Under the pieces are notes generated by a model. The model ran no database searches, was not told the origin of the DNA, and worked only from the letters and a program-made list of their open reading frames with translations. Of a DNA stretch of 40,783 nt, positions 19,487-26,531 are shown in pieces (within the stretch, counting starts at the first letter, position 1; every line of letters starts with the position of its first letter). Source of the DNA: JBCCFW01 sp039029535 (GTDB lineage: Bacteria; Acidobacteriota; JBCCFW01); the NCBI GenBank assembly GCA_039029535.1, contig JBCCFW010000048.1, positions 1 through 40,783 on the forward strand, read 5' to 3'. A program made the position numbers and the translations under genes.

Positions 19487-20503
19487 TCAGCCCGCGAGCA
19501 CTCGGGCCGGATGCGGATCGTGCCGAGCCTCGGCGGCCCCTGCTCCTCCCCAGCGGGCGTCGAGAGCCACCTGGCGCCGGCCGAGGTCCTGCCAACCGCA
19601 CTCGGCCTGGGGCACGACGCCGAGCAGGCCGAGACTCCGGGCGAGCACCTGCTCGGCCAGGTGACCGGGCGCGAGCCGGTTGAAGAGCTCGCGTCGACGG
19701 TCGGGATCGAGGGCCGAGGGTTGTCGACGGCAAGGCTCCTCCAGCCCGAGGAACGCGGCGACCAGGTGAGGCACGGCCTGGCAGGCCGCGCGATGAAGGA
19801 CCCGTGTCGACGTGGCGAAGCAGCCGGAGTAGAGCAATCCGCCAGCGGAGAGGAGGTTCTCCGCACGCGACTCGCTGGCGGGCCGTTCGAACGTGCGAAC
19901 GCCAGCCAGCCCGCCCGGCGACGTCGCGGACGGCATGACCCACAGTCGACCTGGCTCGGGGACGGCAGCGCGGGCACCGAGCAGGGCGATCCGCTGGCTC
20001 TCGTCGGCCAGGCGGAGGAGTCGGCGCAACGACACCTCGTGAGTGCGAGGGTCACCGATGCGGCGGTCGGCGGGGATCACGAGCACCCGCCCCTCCGGCT
20101 CGGCGAAGGCCAGGTCGAGCCAGGCGAGGAGCATCGCCGGCAGGGAGCCGCGAGCGACCGGCTCGGTGAGGAGCGTCCCCGCCGGCCAGTCCCGCAGCGC
20201 GGGCTCGAGCGCCGCCGCTTGGTCCTCGGCAGCGACCACGCGAACCCGCTCCCGTGGCACGAGGCACGCCGCCTGCTCGAGGTGACGCGACAGGAGCATC
20301 CGTCCGCCGTCGAGACGACGCTGGGCCACCGGCAGCACGCTGCGCCGGGCCCCGGGCTCGAACGCCGAGCCCGGCGGGCGACCACCGGCCAACAACACGA
20401 CCCAGTCCCGACCGGGTCGGGCGGACGCGGGAGTGTCGAAAGATGAGGGCTCGCCGGCTGCGCTGGTGGCTCGTTTCATGCCTCGAGTCGCAGCAAGCGT
20501 CAT
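19487..20503 (-). CDS. Degenerate sugar-phosphate nucleotidyltransferase (mannose-1-phosphate guanylyltransferase-like)
   Basis: The 338-residue product keeps the framework of ManC-type enzymes in order. VVLLAGG is at about residue 35, LTEPVARGSLPAMLLA replaces the usual EPxxRNTAPA stretch, and VLVIPADRRIGD replaces the PADH motif. Then come VRTFERPA, LLSAGGLLYSGCF and a C-terminal WQDLG. The nucleotide-binding loop that should read GxGTR-x-PLS is altered to AGGRPPGSAFEP, with neither GTR nor the catalytic-type Arg in place, so nucleotidyl transfer is doubtful. It could be a pseudoenzyme or a regulator of sugar-nucleotide supply. It lies upstream of glgX on the same strand, downstream of the GNAT gene. 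The start is uncertain: Met at 20479 is equally possible, and neither has a well-spaced Shine-Dalgarno sequence. Confidence 0.65.
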   Translation of the reverse strand: MTLAATRGMKRATSAAGEPSSFDTPASARPGRDWVVLLAGGRPPGSAFEPGARRSVLPVAQRRLDGGRMLLSRHLEQAACLVPRERVRVVAAEDQAAALEPALRDWPAGTLLTEPVARGSLPAMLLAWLDLAFAEPEGRVLVIPADRRIGDPRTHEVSLRRLLRLADESQRIALLGARAAVPEPGRLWVMPSATSPGGLAGVRTFERPASESRAENLLSAGGLLYSGCFATSTRVLHRAACQAVPHLVAAFLGLEEPCRRQPSALDPDRRRELFNRLAPGHLAEQVLARSLGLLGVVPQAECGWQDLGRRQVALDARWGGAGAAEARHDPHPARVLAG

Positions 20504-20570
20504 GCCGAAACGCTTCGACGAGATCAGGGTCGATTCGAGGTGTTCGGTGTCGCTTCGTGTCGAGCGGCTG

Positions 20571-21161
20571 TCAGGATCCTGACGCTTCCGGCGGGGCCAC
20601 CTCCGCCGCTGCCCAGTCGTCCGCGGTCAGCTCCTCGGGCGTGAGGGGCTCGGCGGGCGGAAGCGCTTCGGCGAGCGGCAGGTGCCAGAAGCCGACGTCG
20701 TGCCAGGCACCGTGCTTGTAGCCGGCCCGGGGGAAGACGGCGACCGGCGAGAAGCCGAGACTCTCGTGGAGCGTGACGCTGGCCTCATTGGGCAAGGTCA
20801 CGCCGGCATAGACGTTGGAACGACGGAGCCTCCGGACCAGCTCGAGGAGGGATGTCATCAAGCGACGACCCAGTCCTCGCCCTCGCTGGCTCTCGGCGAC
20901 GTACACCGAGGTCTCGGTCCCGAACCGATAGGCAGGACGGGAGCGGAAGTCGGTGCCGTAGGCGTAGCCGAGGATCTCGTCCCCGTCTCGGGCCACGATC
21001 CAGGGGTGAAGGTCGAGACGACCGCTCATCCGCTCGGCCATCTGCTCGGCGCTGGGAGGCTCGAGCTCGAAGCTGATGGCAGTCTGCTCCACCACCGGTC
21101 GGTAGATGGCAGCAATGCCCGCAGCGTCGACGAGGCGTGCCGGATGGAGCTCGATGGTCAT
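20571..21161 (-). CDS. GNAT-family N-acetyltransferase (phosphinothricin acetyltransferase-like)
   Basis: The 196-residue product follows the Pat/Bar group of GNAT enzymes: AGIAAIYRPVV near the N-terminus, then TAISFELEPPS, WIVARDGDEILGYAYG, and TSVYVAESQRGRGLGRRLM. The last contains the acetyl-CoA loop (RGRGLG). The C-terminal part has NEASVTLHESLGFSPV, GYKHGAWHDVGFWHLPL. Members acetylate the amino group of small molecules such as phosphinothricin or methionine derivatives; the natural substrate here is unknown. The ATG at 21161 is chosen because MTIELHPAR starts the conserved fold; the frame runs 10 codons further up. The gene is followed after 67 bp by the nucleotidyltransferase-like gene on the same strand. 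Confidence 0.85.
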   Translation of the reverse strand: MTIELHPARLVDAAGIAAIYRPVVEQTAISFELEPPSAEQMAERMSGRLDLHPWIVARDGDEILGYAYGTDFRSRPAYRFGTETSVYVAESQRGRGLGRRLMTSLLELVRRLRRSNVYAGVTLPNEASVTLHESLGFSPVAVFPRAGYKHGAWHDVGFWHLPLAEALPPAEPLTPEELTADDWAAAEVAPPEASGS

Positions 21162-21198
21162 GACGTGACTCCAAGGGACGTGACCCCGCAAGAGGTGA

Positions 21199-21420
21199 CT
21201 AAACCCGCTTCCTTCGCCAGTGTTCGTGACGAGTGGCCGAAGATGCTAGACGAGAGGGGAGATCGTAGCCGTGAGGGCCGTGGCTCAATCCGGTGGGAAC
21301 CGGGGAATGAGAGCCGCAGGCGTACTGAACCGTACGGTGAGGACCCGAGGGGCGAGAACTCCCGTCGCAGTCAGCAGATGCGGCCACGCAGTAGAAGACT
21401 GGCGAAAGAAGCGGGTTAAG
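21199..21420. mobile_element. 222-bp inverted-repeat-bounded structured element of unknown kind
   Basis: The ends (21199-21225 and 21394-21420) are complementary at 24 of 27 positions. Further nested complementary segments lie inside: GTGGCCG (21233-21239) with CGGCCAC (21381-21387), TGCT with AGCA, and GGGAG (21257-21261) with CTCCC (21359-21363). The central part holds GGCTC (21282-21286) paired to GAGCC (21311-21315). These enclose a hairpin CCGGT-GGGA-ACCGG (21290-21303) with a GNRA-type tetraloop. A 10-bp palindrome ACCGTACGGT lies at 21329-21338. No transposase or credible gene is inside. Short direct repeats GACTA lie at 21197-21201 and 21425-21429, but could be chance. It fits a MITE or a structured RNA gene, or both. 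It sits between the divergent GNAT and phosphatase genes. Confidence 0.6.
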
Positions 21421-21461
21421 TTCGGACTAGGTTTCGTGACTCGGTCCGGGGAAGGCATGCT

Positions 21462-22436
21462 TTGGAGGTGGAAGCCACCCGACGCGTCGTCGCCATCGGC
21501 GACCTGAACGGAGCCATTCGCGCCCTGCGGATGCTGCTCCAGACCACCGGTCTCACCGATCGGAACGACCGCTGGTGCGGTGGCAACGCCCACTTGGTTC
21601 AGCTCGGCGACATCTTCAACCGCGGTGACGGTGCCCGCGAGAGCCTCGACCTGCTGCTGAGCCTCCAGCGCCCGGCGGCGAACCAAGGCGGCCAAGTCTC
21701 GGTGCTGCTGGGCAACCACGAGGTCATGACCTGCCTCGGCAACGAGACCTACTGCACCATCGGTGAGTACCTCTCCTTCGCCAGTCGCCGCGACCGCACG
21801 GCCTGGCCGAATCGGCTGCAACGGGCGGCCGAACGATTCGAGGTCGGCCTCCACGGTGGCCTGGCTGCCTTCGATCCCAGGCTCCGGCAGTGGATGGTCG
21901 ACCACGTGCCCGGCAAGAGCGAGATGCGCCGGGCCCTCGGCCCCCGGGGACGTCTGGGCCGCGCGCTCCGGCGGATGCCCGTCGTCGCGCGCGAGGGGAC
22001 GACGCTCTTCATCCACGGTGGCGTGAGCCCGGCCTGGGCTCGGCTCGGGATGGATGGGCTCAACAAGGCCGCCGGAGACGCCTGGGCGAGCGATCCCGAC
22101 ACCCTGGGCGACCTGCCCGAGGACAGCGTCCTCATCGATGCCGAGGGGCCGCTCTGGAATCGGCGGCTGGCCAAGGACGACGGCGCCCTGGCACGGCAGC
22201 GAGTGCAGTCGGTGCTGAGCTCGCTGGGGGGCGACCGAATGGTGATCGGTCACAACATGACCGAGCACCTGCCCGGAGGAGAGCCCGGGCGCATCCTTCT
22301 CCGACACGGAGGGGCGCTCTGCTGCGTGGACGTGGGCATCCACGACAGCCTGGAGCCGAACACGTGGTGTGCGCTCGTGATCGACCGCGAGGGCGGTCAC
22401 GAGCACCGACCCGACGGGCGACGCCAGCTCTGGTGA
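21462..22436 (+). CDS. PPP-like metallophosphoesterase with altered first metal motif
   Basis: The 324-residue product follows bacterial PPP-family (calcineurin-like) phosphatases: IGDLNGAIRAL (motif 1), QLGDIFNRGDG (motif 2), VSVLLGNHEVM (motif 3), then LFIHGGVSP and VIGHNMTEH carrying the later metal His residues. Motif 1 normally reads GDxHG; here the His ligand is Asn, and motif 2 has NRG instead of DRG. The usual Asp residues, GNHE and both later His residues are kept, so activity is possible but metal binding may differ. The start is taken as TTG at 21462, because GGGGAAGG lies 6 nt upstream. A GTG at 21468 is the alternative. The gene begins about 40 bp after the structured element, which may therefore carry or displace its promoter. 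Confidence 0.8.
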   Translation: MEVEATRRVVAIGDLNGAIRALRMLLQTTGLTDRNDRWCGGNAHLVQLGDIFNRGDGARESLDLLLSLQRPAANQGGQVSVLLGNHEVMTCLGNETYCTIGEYLSFASRRDRTAWPNRLQRAAERFEVGLHGGLAAFDPRLRQWMVDHVPGKSEMRRALGPRGRLGRALRRMPVVAREGTTLFIHGGVSPAWARLGMDGLNKAAGDAWASDPDTLGDLPEDSVLIDAEGPLWNRRLAKDDGALARQRVQSVLSSLGGDRMVIGHNMTEHLPGGEPGRILLRHGGALCCVDVGIHDSLEPNTWCALVIDREGGHEHRPDGRRQLW

Positions 22437-22467
22437 GCGGCCCGGCCGGGTCAGCAACGAGAAACCC

Positions 22468-22629
<162 letters not shown>

Positions 22630-22946
22630 CGGTGCAGTCTCCTCGGGGCCGGCCACGGTGAGAAGGTGGGAGGGGGCCGGACCTCGAAAATCGAAGTGCG
22701 GATTCTACCCTCTCGTTCTCGCGTGCGCTGCCGGAAAGGCAGTTTTCGGCGCGAGGAGACAGATCTCGACACCGCGAGTCCTTTCGCCACGCCACCGAGA
22801 CCGAGTCGTGCAAGCCCCTCTTGCCCTGGAGAGCGCTTCCCATTAAGGTTCGCGCTCCCCTTCTGGAGCACCCGGCGGATCGACGCCGCGAAGGGGGGTC
22901 TCGGTGCTCTCCCCGGCGGTCCCCTTGCGGGCCGCGGGAGGATCCA
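22630..22946. promoter_or_regulatory. Divergent control region between rpmG and rpmE2-rpsN
   Basis: These 317 bp hold no gene that I can support. A -10-like TAGAAT faces rpmG (22707-22702) and a weak promoter plus inverted repeat faces rpmE2 (22821-22857). The rpmE2 side has a leader of about 90 nt in which AAGGGG and CCCCTT stretches could pair. I looked for a palindromic Zur operator and found no clear match to the published forms I know. Confidence 0.4.
22821..22857 (+). promoter_or_regulatory. Putative rpmE2-rpsN promoter overlapped by an inverted repeat
   Basis: TTGCCC (22821-22826) and TAAGGT (22844-22849) are 17 nt apart, a modest sigma70-like pair. An inverted repeat GAGCGC (22831-22836) / GCGCTC (22852-22857) brackets the -10 with 15 nt between arms. 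A repressor bound here would block transcription. The identity of any regulator is inference. Confidence 0.3.
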
Positions 22947-23210
22947 GTGAAGGAAGCCATCCACCCCGAAACGCACCCGGTGGTCTTCGTCGATCGCGGC
23001 GGCGACTTCGAGCTCATCTCGCGCTCCACGCTCAAGACCGAGGAGACCCGCGAGATCGACGGTGTCGAGCACTACGTCATCCGTCTCGAGATCTCGTCCG
23101 CGACCCACTCCTTCTACACCGGTGAGCAGCGCTTCGTCGACACCGCCGGCCGCATCGAGAAGTTCCGCGAGAAGTACGCGTCCTTCGGCGGCGACACTCA
23201 GGACAAGTAG
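22947..23210 (+). CDS. rpmE2: 50S ribosomal protein L31, type B (zinc-independent)
   Basis: The 87-residue product has the length and pattern of type B L31: MKEAIHPETHPVVF, FELISRSTLKTEETREIDG, SSATHSFYTGEQRFVDTAGRIEKF. It lacks the CxxC zinc ligands of type A. The GTG start at 22947 follows a good Shine-Dalgarno sequence (GGGAGG) about 5 nt upstream. rpsN begins 9 bp after its stop, so the two are co-transcribed. In several bacteria this paralogue replaces the zinc form when zinc is scarce. Confidence 0.95.
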   Translation: MKEAIHPETHPVVFVDRGGDFELISRSTLKTEETREIDGVEHYVIRLEISSATHSFYTGEQRFVDTAGRIEKFREKYASFGGDTQDK

Positions 23211-23219
23211 AGGTCTCCC

Positions 23220-23525
23220 GTGGCCAAGAAGAGCAAGATCGCCAAGAACGAGAAGCGCAAGGTGCTCGTCGAGCGCTACCGCGAACGTCGCGAAGCGCTG
23301 AAGAAGACCATCAAGGACCCGAAGACCTCCCCGGCCGAGCGCTGGGAGGCCGCTCAGGCCCTGCGCAAGCTCCCGCGCGACTCCAGCCCGGTGCGCGTGC
23401 GCAACCGCTGCGCCCTCACGGGACGTTGCCGCGGCTACAACCGTCGCTTCGGCATGTCGCGCATCGCCCTCCGCGAGCTGGCGCTGCGGGGTCTCATCCC
23501 GGGCGTGACGAAGGCGAGCTGGTAA
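23220..23525 (+). CDS. rpsN: 30S ribosomal protein S14 (long, zinc-independent form)
   Basis: The 101-residue product matches the long S14 class: MAKKSKIAKNEKRK at the start, RNRCALTGRCRGYNRRFGMSR in the middle, REL and GLIPGVTKASW at the end. The short S14 form has two CxxC pairs for zinc; here only isolated Cys residues remain (C-x5-C), so this is the C-minus type. The start is GTG, 9 bp after rpmE2. A strong hairpin 30 bp beyond the stop ends the unit. Genome-wide counting is needed to know whether it is the only S14. Confidence 0.95.
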   Translation: MAKKSKIAKNEKRKVLVERYRERREALKKTIKDPKTSPAERWEAAQALRKLPRDSSPVRVRNRCALTGRCRGYNRRFGMSRIALRELALRGLIPGVTKASW

Positions 23526-23555
23526 CCACCACTCCCCCTCGCAACGTTCCGCGGT

Positions 23556-23586
23556 CGGCCGGGTCGGGCAACAGCCCACCCGGCCG
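23556..23586 (+). terminator. Strong terminator hairpin after rpsN
   Basis: CGGCCGGGT (23556-23564) pairs perfectly with ACCCGGCCG (23578-23586), and GGGC/GCCC continues the stem to the loop AACA, with one bulged C. It is the most stable-looking hairpin in the window and lies 30 bp after the rpsN stop. A further hairpin (23638-23657, CACGCTG/CAGCGTG) follows in the same 238-bp convergent gap. Confidence 0.7.
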
Positions 23587-23744
23587 TTCGTGCGTCTGGC
23601 CCAGGTCTTTCACCAGCCTTCTGCTGCGTGACCAGAGCACGCTGCCTGCGCAGCGTGGACTCGCTCCTCGGCGAGCGTCTCCGACCACCCGCGACGAACG
23701 CTGGTGAACGATCTGGGCTAGGCCCGACCGAACACCGCGGACGA

Positions 23745-23762
23745 AACGCCGGCGCCGGCGTT
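23745..23762 (-). terminator. 18-bp perfect palindrome next to the stop of the fused transporter/aminopropyltransferase gene
   Basis: AACGCCGGCGCCGGCGTT is self-complementary and ends 1 bp before the TAG stop (23764-23766, minus strand). In RNA it would form a short GC-rich hairpin right after translation ends. Terminator function is inferred from position. Confidence 0.35.
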
Positions 23763-23763
23763 C

Positions 23764-26427
23764 CTACTGGTTGGCGCGGCCGATCGCCGAGGCGAGATAG
23801 GGCTCGGAGGGCAACAGGCGCGCACCGCGACGGACGAGGTCCTTCCACTCGTCACTGCCCTCCTGACCCGCCGCCTCGAGCTGACGCGCCTGGAGCGCGA
23901 GGCCGCGGGCCTCGTGATGGTTGGTCAACTGTCGCTCGAGGATGCGCTTCTGGCTCGGGTCGAAGTCCGCCCAGTCGATGCGTGAGAGGACGTCGAGACG
24001 CTGCTGCGAGAGATCGGCGTGGAGCCGGACCTTGTCGGAGTTCCGGATGAGCTTCGGGCCCATGAACTCGATGAACGCGTTGTCGTCGGTGTTGATGACC
24101 GCCCCCTCGCCCAGGCTCCTGATCTCGTCAGGCCCGAGGAAGAGGCTGGAGAGGAAGATGGCCTCGGTCTCCATCCGGATCCGACGCAGGTCGGTCACGG
24201 CCTCCGGGGTCGACAGCACCCGACGGACGGCCGCCGGCGACAGTCCCTCGCGGTCCTTGAAGGCGATGACGACGTACTCCCCGAAGGCGCGGGTCTCCAT
24301 GAGATAGCACTCGGGGAAGACCTGCTGCACGGTCGCCAGGAGCGAGCGCGTCGCGGAGCCGTCGTCGGCCAGCAGCTTGAACCAGGAGCAGGTCACGCCA
24401 CCTGGGTTCAGGTGCTCGGCGACCTCCTGGAAGTACTCGAGGGTGAAGAGCCCGGCGGCGCCCGAGATCCAGGGGTTGGAGGGCTGCGAGATGATGACGT
24501 CGTAGGTCCGGCCGGAATGCCGGAGGTGGTTGCGCCCGTCGCCCACCCGGACCTCGGCCCGCGGGTCGTCGAGCGCGCCGTTGTTGTAAGGGGCGAAGTG
24601 CTTGGCGGCCATCTCCTTCACGCCCGCCGAGATCTCGACGGCGTCCACCTTGTCGACCGGATGCGTCAGCACGCTTCCCAGGGTGCTGCCACTGCCGAGC
24701 CCCAAGATGAGCACTTCCTTGGGATCGCCGTGGAGCAGCAGGGGCGCGTGTCCGATGAGGTTCTGGGTCGAGGCGAAGCTGAAAGCGTCGCTCTTGCCGC
24801 CGACCTGCAGGTGGAGCGCCCCACCCCGCTTGGCCTTCTTGACGGTCACCACCGTGGTCGCCCCCTCGACGTAGTCGATGAGCTCGAAGCGATCGCGCAT
24901 GGCCTCGACGATCGCATCGTCGCCGGCCTGGCCGCTGTCACGGGCCGTGCGCATGATGCTCGAGGCGTAGAGGTAGGGACCGCTGGTGACGACCTCCTTG
25001 TCCCAGCCCGGCGCGAGGATGCCCGCCAGCACCATGGCGCCCACGGCGATGGCGGCGGCCTGACGGACGCGGCGCGTGTTGGCCAGGATGGCCGGCACCG
25101 CCAGGGCGAGCGCCACGAGCAGGCTGAGCACGGCAGCCAACACGATGGTCGTCCGCATGCCGATCATCGGCACGAGGAAGAACCCAGCCACGAACGAGCC
25201 GAGGATGTTGCCGAGGGTGTTGGCGGCGTAGCAGGTGCCGATCGAGCGGCTCGAGTCGACGCCGGAGCGGCCGAGCATCCCGGTCATCAGCGGGAACATC
25301 GCGCCCATGGCGAAGGTGGGCAGCAGGATGGTGGAGCCGACCAGGAAGGTCTCCGTCAGGAGCAGGTCGCCGAAGCTGATGTCGCCACTGCCCGCCGCCT
25401 TGACGATGCGCACGGGCAGGGTGCCGAGGTAGGAGAGGCTGACGAGGCTCCAGAGCGCGACGACCGCGCTGGCCAGGCTCGCGCCGCGCACGGGGTCTGA
25501 GGACAGCAGCTTGATCTTGGGGGCGAAGTGGCTGCCGAGCGCCAACCCCAAGATGTAGGTCGAGAGGATGATCGTGAAGCCGTAGGTGGTCGAGCCGATG
25601 GAGAGGCTGACGATCCGCGCCCAGCCCACCTCCAGCACGAGAGCGGCGAAGCCGGAGAAGCCGTAGATCCACGCCAGCCAGCGTCCCGACGGTGCCGGCC
25701 AACCACCGCTGCCGGACGATCGCCCAGACTTCCCCTTCTTCTTCTCCTGGGTCTCGTCCTCCCCTTCCGGCAGGCGTCGAGCGAGAACCAGGGCGGCCAC
25801 GCCGAGACCGACGTTCAGCGCCACCGCGAGGAAGGTGCTCCCCATGACACCCAGGGTCGGCAGGAAGATGAAGCCACCGAGCGCCACGCCCAGCACGCCG
25901 CCCAGCGAGTTGGCTGAATAGAGCTGGCCGGACAGCGACTGGAGGTTCCTGACGTGACGCGAGAGCAGGGCGGTCACCAGCGGCAGGGTCGCGCCCATCA
26001 GCACCGCGGGGATCATGACGACGAGACTGCACGCTGCGAACTGCGCGAGGTTGTAGACGAGGAAGTTGTCGGCCAACCCGCGGTAGGCGGACCCGAACAG
26101 CGGTGAGATCGCCGCGATCCCCGGCGCGACCAGCAGCGCCGCCGCGCCGATGCCGATCTCGAGCCAACCGTAGGTCTTCAGGTTGACCAGGCGACCCTTC
26201 ATCACGCGACCGCTGATGTAGGCGCCCAGCGCCAGCCCGCCCAGGAAGGCGGTCAAGACCGCGGAGAGGGCGTGGACCGTGTGTCCCATGACCAGCGAGA
26301 GCTGGCGCAGCCAGGCCGTCTCGTAGAGCAGCGCAGCGGCACCCGACACGACCATCGCCACCCGCAGGAAGAGGGCGAAGCGTTCGGGAGAGAGGTCCGA
26401 GGAAGAGGAGGAGGATCGCGAAGCCAT
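23764..26427 (-). CDS. Fused multi-helix membrane domain and spermidine-synthase-like domain
   Basis: The 887-residue product has an N-terminal half with many transmembrane helices (for example VSGAAALLYETAWLRQL, FLGGLALGAYISG, and GGVLGVALGGFIFLPTLG). It is split by a charged linker with repeated Lys and Gly near residue 230. The C-terminal half, from about residue 560, is a Rossmann methyltransferase fold of the spermidine synthase type: EVLILGLGSGSTLG (SAM-type glycine loop), VDAVEISAGV, VRVGDGRNHL and YDVIISQPSNPWISG. Such fusions are widespread in bacteria, but the substrate of the fused form is not firmly known; it may not make spermidine. The ATG at 26427 has AGGTGG just upstream; a GTG at 26433 is in frame. 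It follows the molybdenum gene by 104 bp on the same strand. A TAGACT at 26470-26465 could be the -10 of its own promoter. Confidence 0.85.
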   Translation of the reverse strand: MASRSSSSSSDLSPERFALFLRVAMVVSGAAALLYETAWLRQLSLVMGHTVHALSAVLTAFLGGLALGAYISGRVMKGRLVNLKTYGWLEIGIGAAALLVAPGIAAISPLFGSAYRGLADNFLVYNLAQFAACSLVVMIPAVLMGATLPLVTALLSRHVRNLQSLSGQLYSANSLGGVLGVALGGFIFLPTLGVMGSTFLAVALNVGLGVAALVLARRLPEGEDETQEKKKGKSGRSSGSGGWPAPSGRWLAWIYGFSGFAALVLEVGWARIVSLSIGSTTYGFTIILSTYILGLALGSHFAPKIKLLSSDPVRGASLASAVVALWSLVSLSYLGTLPVRIVKAAGSGDISFGDLLLTETFLVGSTILLPTFAMGAMFPLMTGMLGRSGVDSSRSIGTCYAANTLGNILGSFVAGFFLVPMIGMRTTIVLAAVLSLLVALALAVPAILANTRRVRQAAAIAVGAMVLAGILAPGWDKEVVTSGPYLYASSIMRTARDSGQAGDDAIVEAMRDRFELIDYVEGATTVVTVKKAKRGGALHLQVGGKSDAFSFASTQNLIGHAPLLLHGDPKEVLILGLGSGSTLGSVLTHPVDKVDAVEISAGVKEMAAKHFAPYNNGALDDPRAEVRVGDGRNHLRHSGRTYDVIISQPSNPWISGAAGLFTLEYFQEVAEHLNPGGVTCSWFKLLADDGSATRSLLATVQQVFPECYLMETRAFGEYVVIAFKDREGLSPAAVRRVLSTPEAVTDLRRIRMETEAIFLSSLFLGPDEIRSLGEGAVINTDDNAFIEFMGPKLIRNSDKVRLHADLSQQRLDVLSRIDWADFDPSQKRILERQLTNHHEARGLALQARQLEAAGQEGSDEWKDLVRRGARLLPSEPYLASAIGRANQ

Positions 26428-26531
26428 GACCACCTATCCGTCCGACGAAGGGCTCGGGAGGCGGAGTCTACACGGCGGAGCGCGTCGCTCCGATCCGAGA
26501 TCGTCCGCCCTGATGGCGGGCGAAGCGAGCT

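Noticed and set aside
21309..21345. Group II intron domain V-like wording (GAGCCG ... GTACGGT) in the structured element
   Set aside because: The 5' and 3' strands do not pair as domain V requires and the catalytic triad/bulge arrangement is not reproduced, so I keep the element as unknown.
21271..21507. A 78-codon open frame running through the inverted-repeat element into the phosphatase start
   Set aside because: Both ends of the element encode similar Arg/Lys-rich words simply because the ends are inverted repeats, and the frame is out of phase with the phosphatase gene.
22630..22946. A canonical Zur operator between rpmG and rpmE2
   Set aside because: No AT-rich palindrome of the known forms is visible; only a GC-armed inverted repeat was found.
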